The position numbers were made by a program, and so were the translations under genes. From assembly GCA_905215795.1 (NCBI GenBank), contig CAJMRV010000029.1, forward strand, positions 1-14,021: DNA of 14,021 bases, in the 5' to 3' direction. Within the stretch, counting starts at the first letter, position 1. Every line of letters starts with the position of its first letter. Source of the DNA: an uncultured bacterium (lineage in GTDB: Bacteria; Pseudomonadota; Gammaproteobacteria; Burkholderiales; Burkholderiaceae_F). Under the pieces are notes generated by a model. That model had not been told where the DNA came from. It searched no databases and saw nothing but the letters and a program-made list of their open reading frames with translations. Below are positions 13,537 through 14,021 of the stretch, piece by piece.

Positions 13537-14021
13537 GTGAAGATCCTCATAGTCAAGACGTCCTCGATGGGCGACATCATCCATGCCCTTCCGGTGGCGT
13601 GGGACATCGCGCACGCTTTTCCGGAGGCCCGCATCGACTGGGCCGCGGAGGCCTCCTTCCGCGACATCCCCCGGATGAGCCCCTTCGTCGATGAAATCAA
13701 GGTGAGCCGCTTCAGGGGGTGGAGGAAGTCCATCCTCTCGAAGGCCACCCGCGACGAGGTCGCCGCCCTCAAGGCCGACCTCGCCTCCGAACACTACGAC
13801 GCGGTCGTCGACCTGCAGGGGCTCGTGCGCTCCGCCTGGCTCGCCAGCTGGACCCGGGTCCCCGTGACGGGTTACTCCCGCCGCGCCGCCAAGGAACCCC
13901 TGGCGGCCTGGTTCTACGAGAAGACGCTCGAGTACCCGGCTTCGATCCCGACGGTGCGCCGCTACCGTGCGGCCGCGGCCGAGGCCCTCGGCTACGAGGT
14001 CGACCTCGAACGGGTACACTA
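13537..14021 (+). CDS. waaC: Lipopolysaccharide heptosyltransferase I WaaC (3' end outside window)
   Basis: The first 161 codons of a GT9-family glycosyltransferase that transfers L,D-heptose from ADP-heptose to Kdo in the LPS inner core, at the cytoplasmic face of the inner membrane. The N-terminal KILIVKTSSMGDIIHALPV is the hallmark of WaaC, followed by FPEARIDWAAE and YDAVVDLQGLVRSAWLA (about residues 88-104), also typical. The start is GTG at 13537, with AGGT about 10 nt upstream. An ATG at codon 11 lies inside the conserved first strand and is too late. The reading frame stays open to the last base, so the gene is truncated only by the window. Third in the manB-pgi-waaC operon, it uses the product of the divergent heptose operon. 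Confidence 0.93.
   Translation, partial: MKILIVKTSSMGDIIHALPVAWDIAHAFPEARIDWAAEASFRDIPRMSPFVDEIKVSRFRGWRKSILSKATRDEVAALKADLASEHYDAVVDLQGLVRSAWLASWTRVPVTGYSRRAAKEPLAAWFYEKTLEYPASIPTVRRYRAAAAEALGYEVDLERVH

Noticed and set aside
10729..14019. A minus-strand open frame of about 1,096 codons opposite manB-pgi-waaC
   Set aside because: It is antisense to three clearly identified genes and exists because GC-rich codons leave few stops on the opposite strand. The translation is low-complexity (Gly/Ala/Arg/Val/Asp) with no recognisable motif.
1..14021. Mobile elements, CRISPR, toxin-antitoxin, defence or biosynthetic gene clusters
   Set aside because: No transposase, integrase, repeat-spacer array or accessory enzyme motifs were seen on either strand; all large coding regions are accounted for by core metabolism, the DUF2721 pair and one unknown lipoprotein.

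Overview
The window is a high-GC bacterial chromosome segment that is almost entirely coding. Gene content, GC-rich codon third positions and TAAAAT-type -10 boxes point to a Gram-negative betaproteobacterium, probably Burkholderiales and possibly Sutterellaceae. The family-level placement is inferred from the general look of the proteins and has not been searched. No tRNA, rRNA, insertion sequence, phage gene or CRISPR array is visible.

Layout. (1) Positions 77-4045 are all on the minus strand. In transcription order they are a YbaK-type aminoacyl-tRNA deacylase, two tandem DUF2721 membrane proteins, galE, and an unrecognised lipoprotein with a duplicated lipobox. (2) A 300-base divergent intergenic region separates these from ruvX and plsC on the plus strand. 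An exact chromosomal parS centromere site lies inside the plsC coding sequence. (3) A hairpin terminator separates plsC from convergent apaH (minus). galU (plus) diverges from apaH and ends at a 34-bp perfect palindrome. (4) Positions 7539-10548 (minus) form a compact ADP-heptose operon transcribed rfaE1 > rfaD > gmhB > rfaE2, with ATGA overlaps at two of its three junctions. (5) A divergent promoter region leads to the plus-strand operon manB/pgm > pgi > waaC. waaC, heptosyltransferase I, is cut off by the window end.

How the genes work together. Most of the window makes cell-envelope sugars. Pgi, the phosphohexomutase, GalU and GalE give an unbroken route from fructose-6-phosphate to UDP-glucose and UDP-galactose. 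RfaE1, GmhB, RfaE2 and RfaD make ADP-L-glycero-D-manno-heptose; only the first enzyme, GmhA, is not in the window. WaaC transfers that heptose to Kdo-lipid A. PlsC adds phospholipid synthesis. RuvX, ApaH and the deacylase are housekeeping genes.

This is mainly ordinary core genome. The items most worth a second look are the intragenic parS, the duplicated lipobox in an unknown lipoprotein, a Pgi whose usual catalytic-glutamate position reads Cys, and the tandem DUF2721 pair next to galE. I found no convincing evidence of a wholly new multi-gene system.
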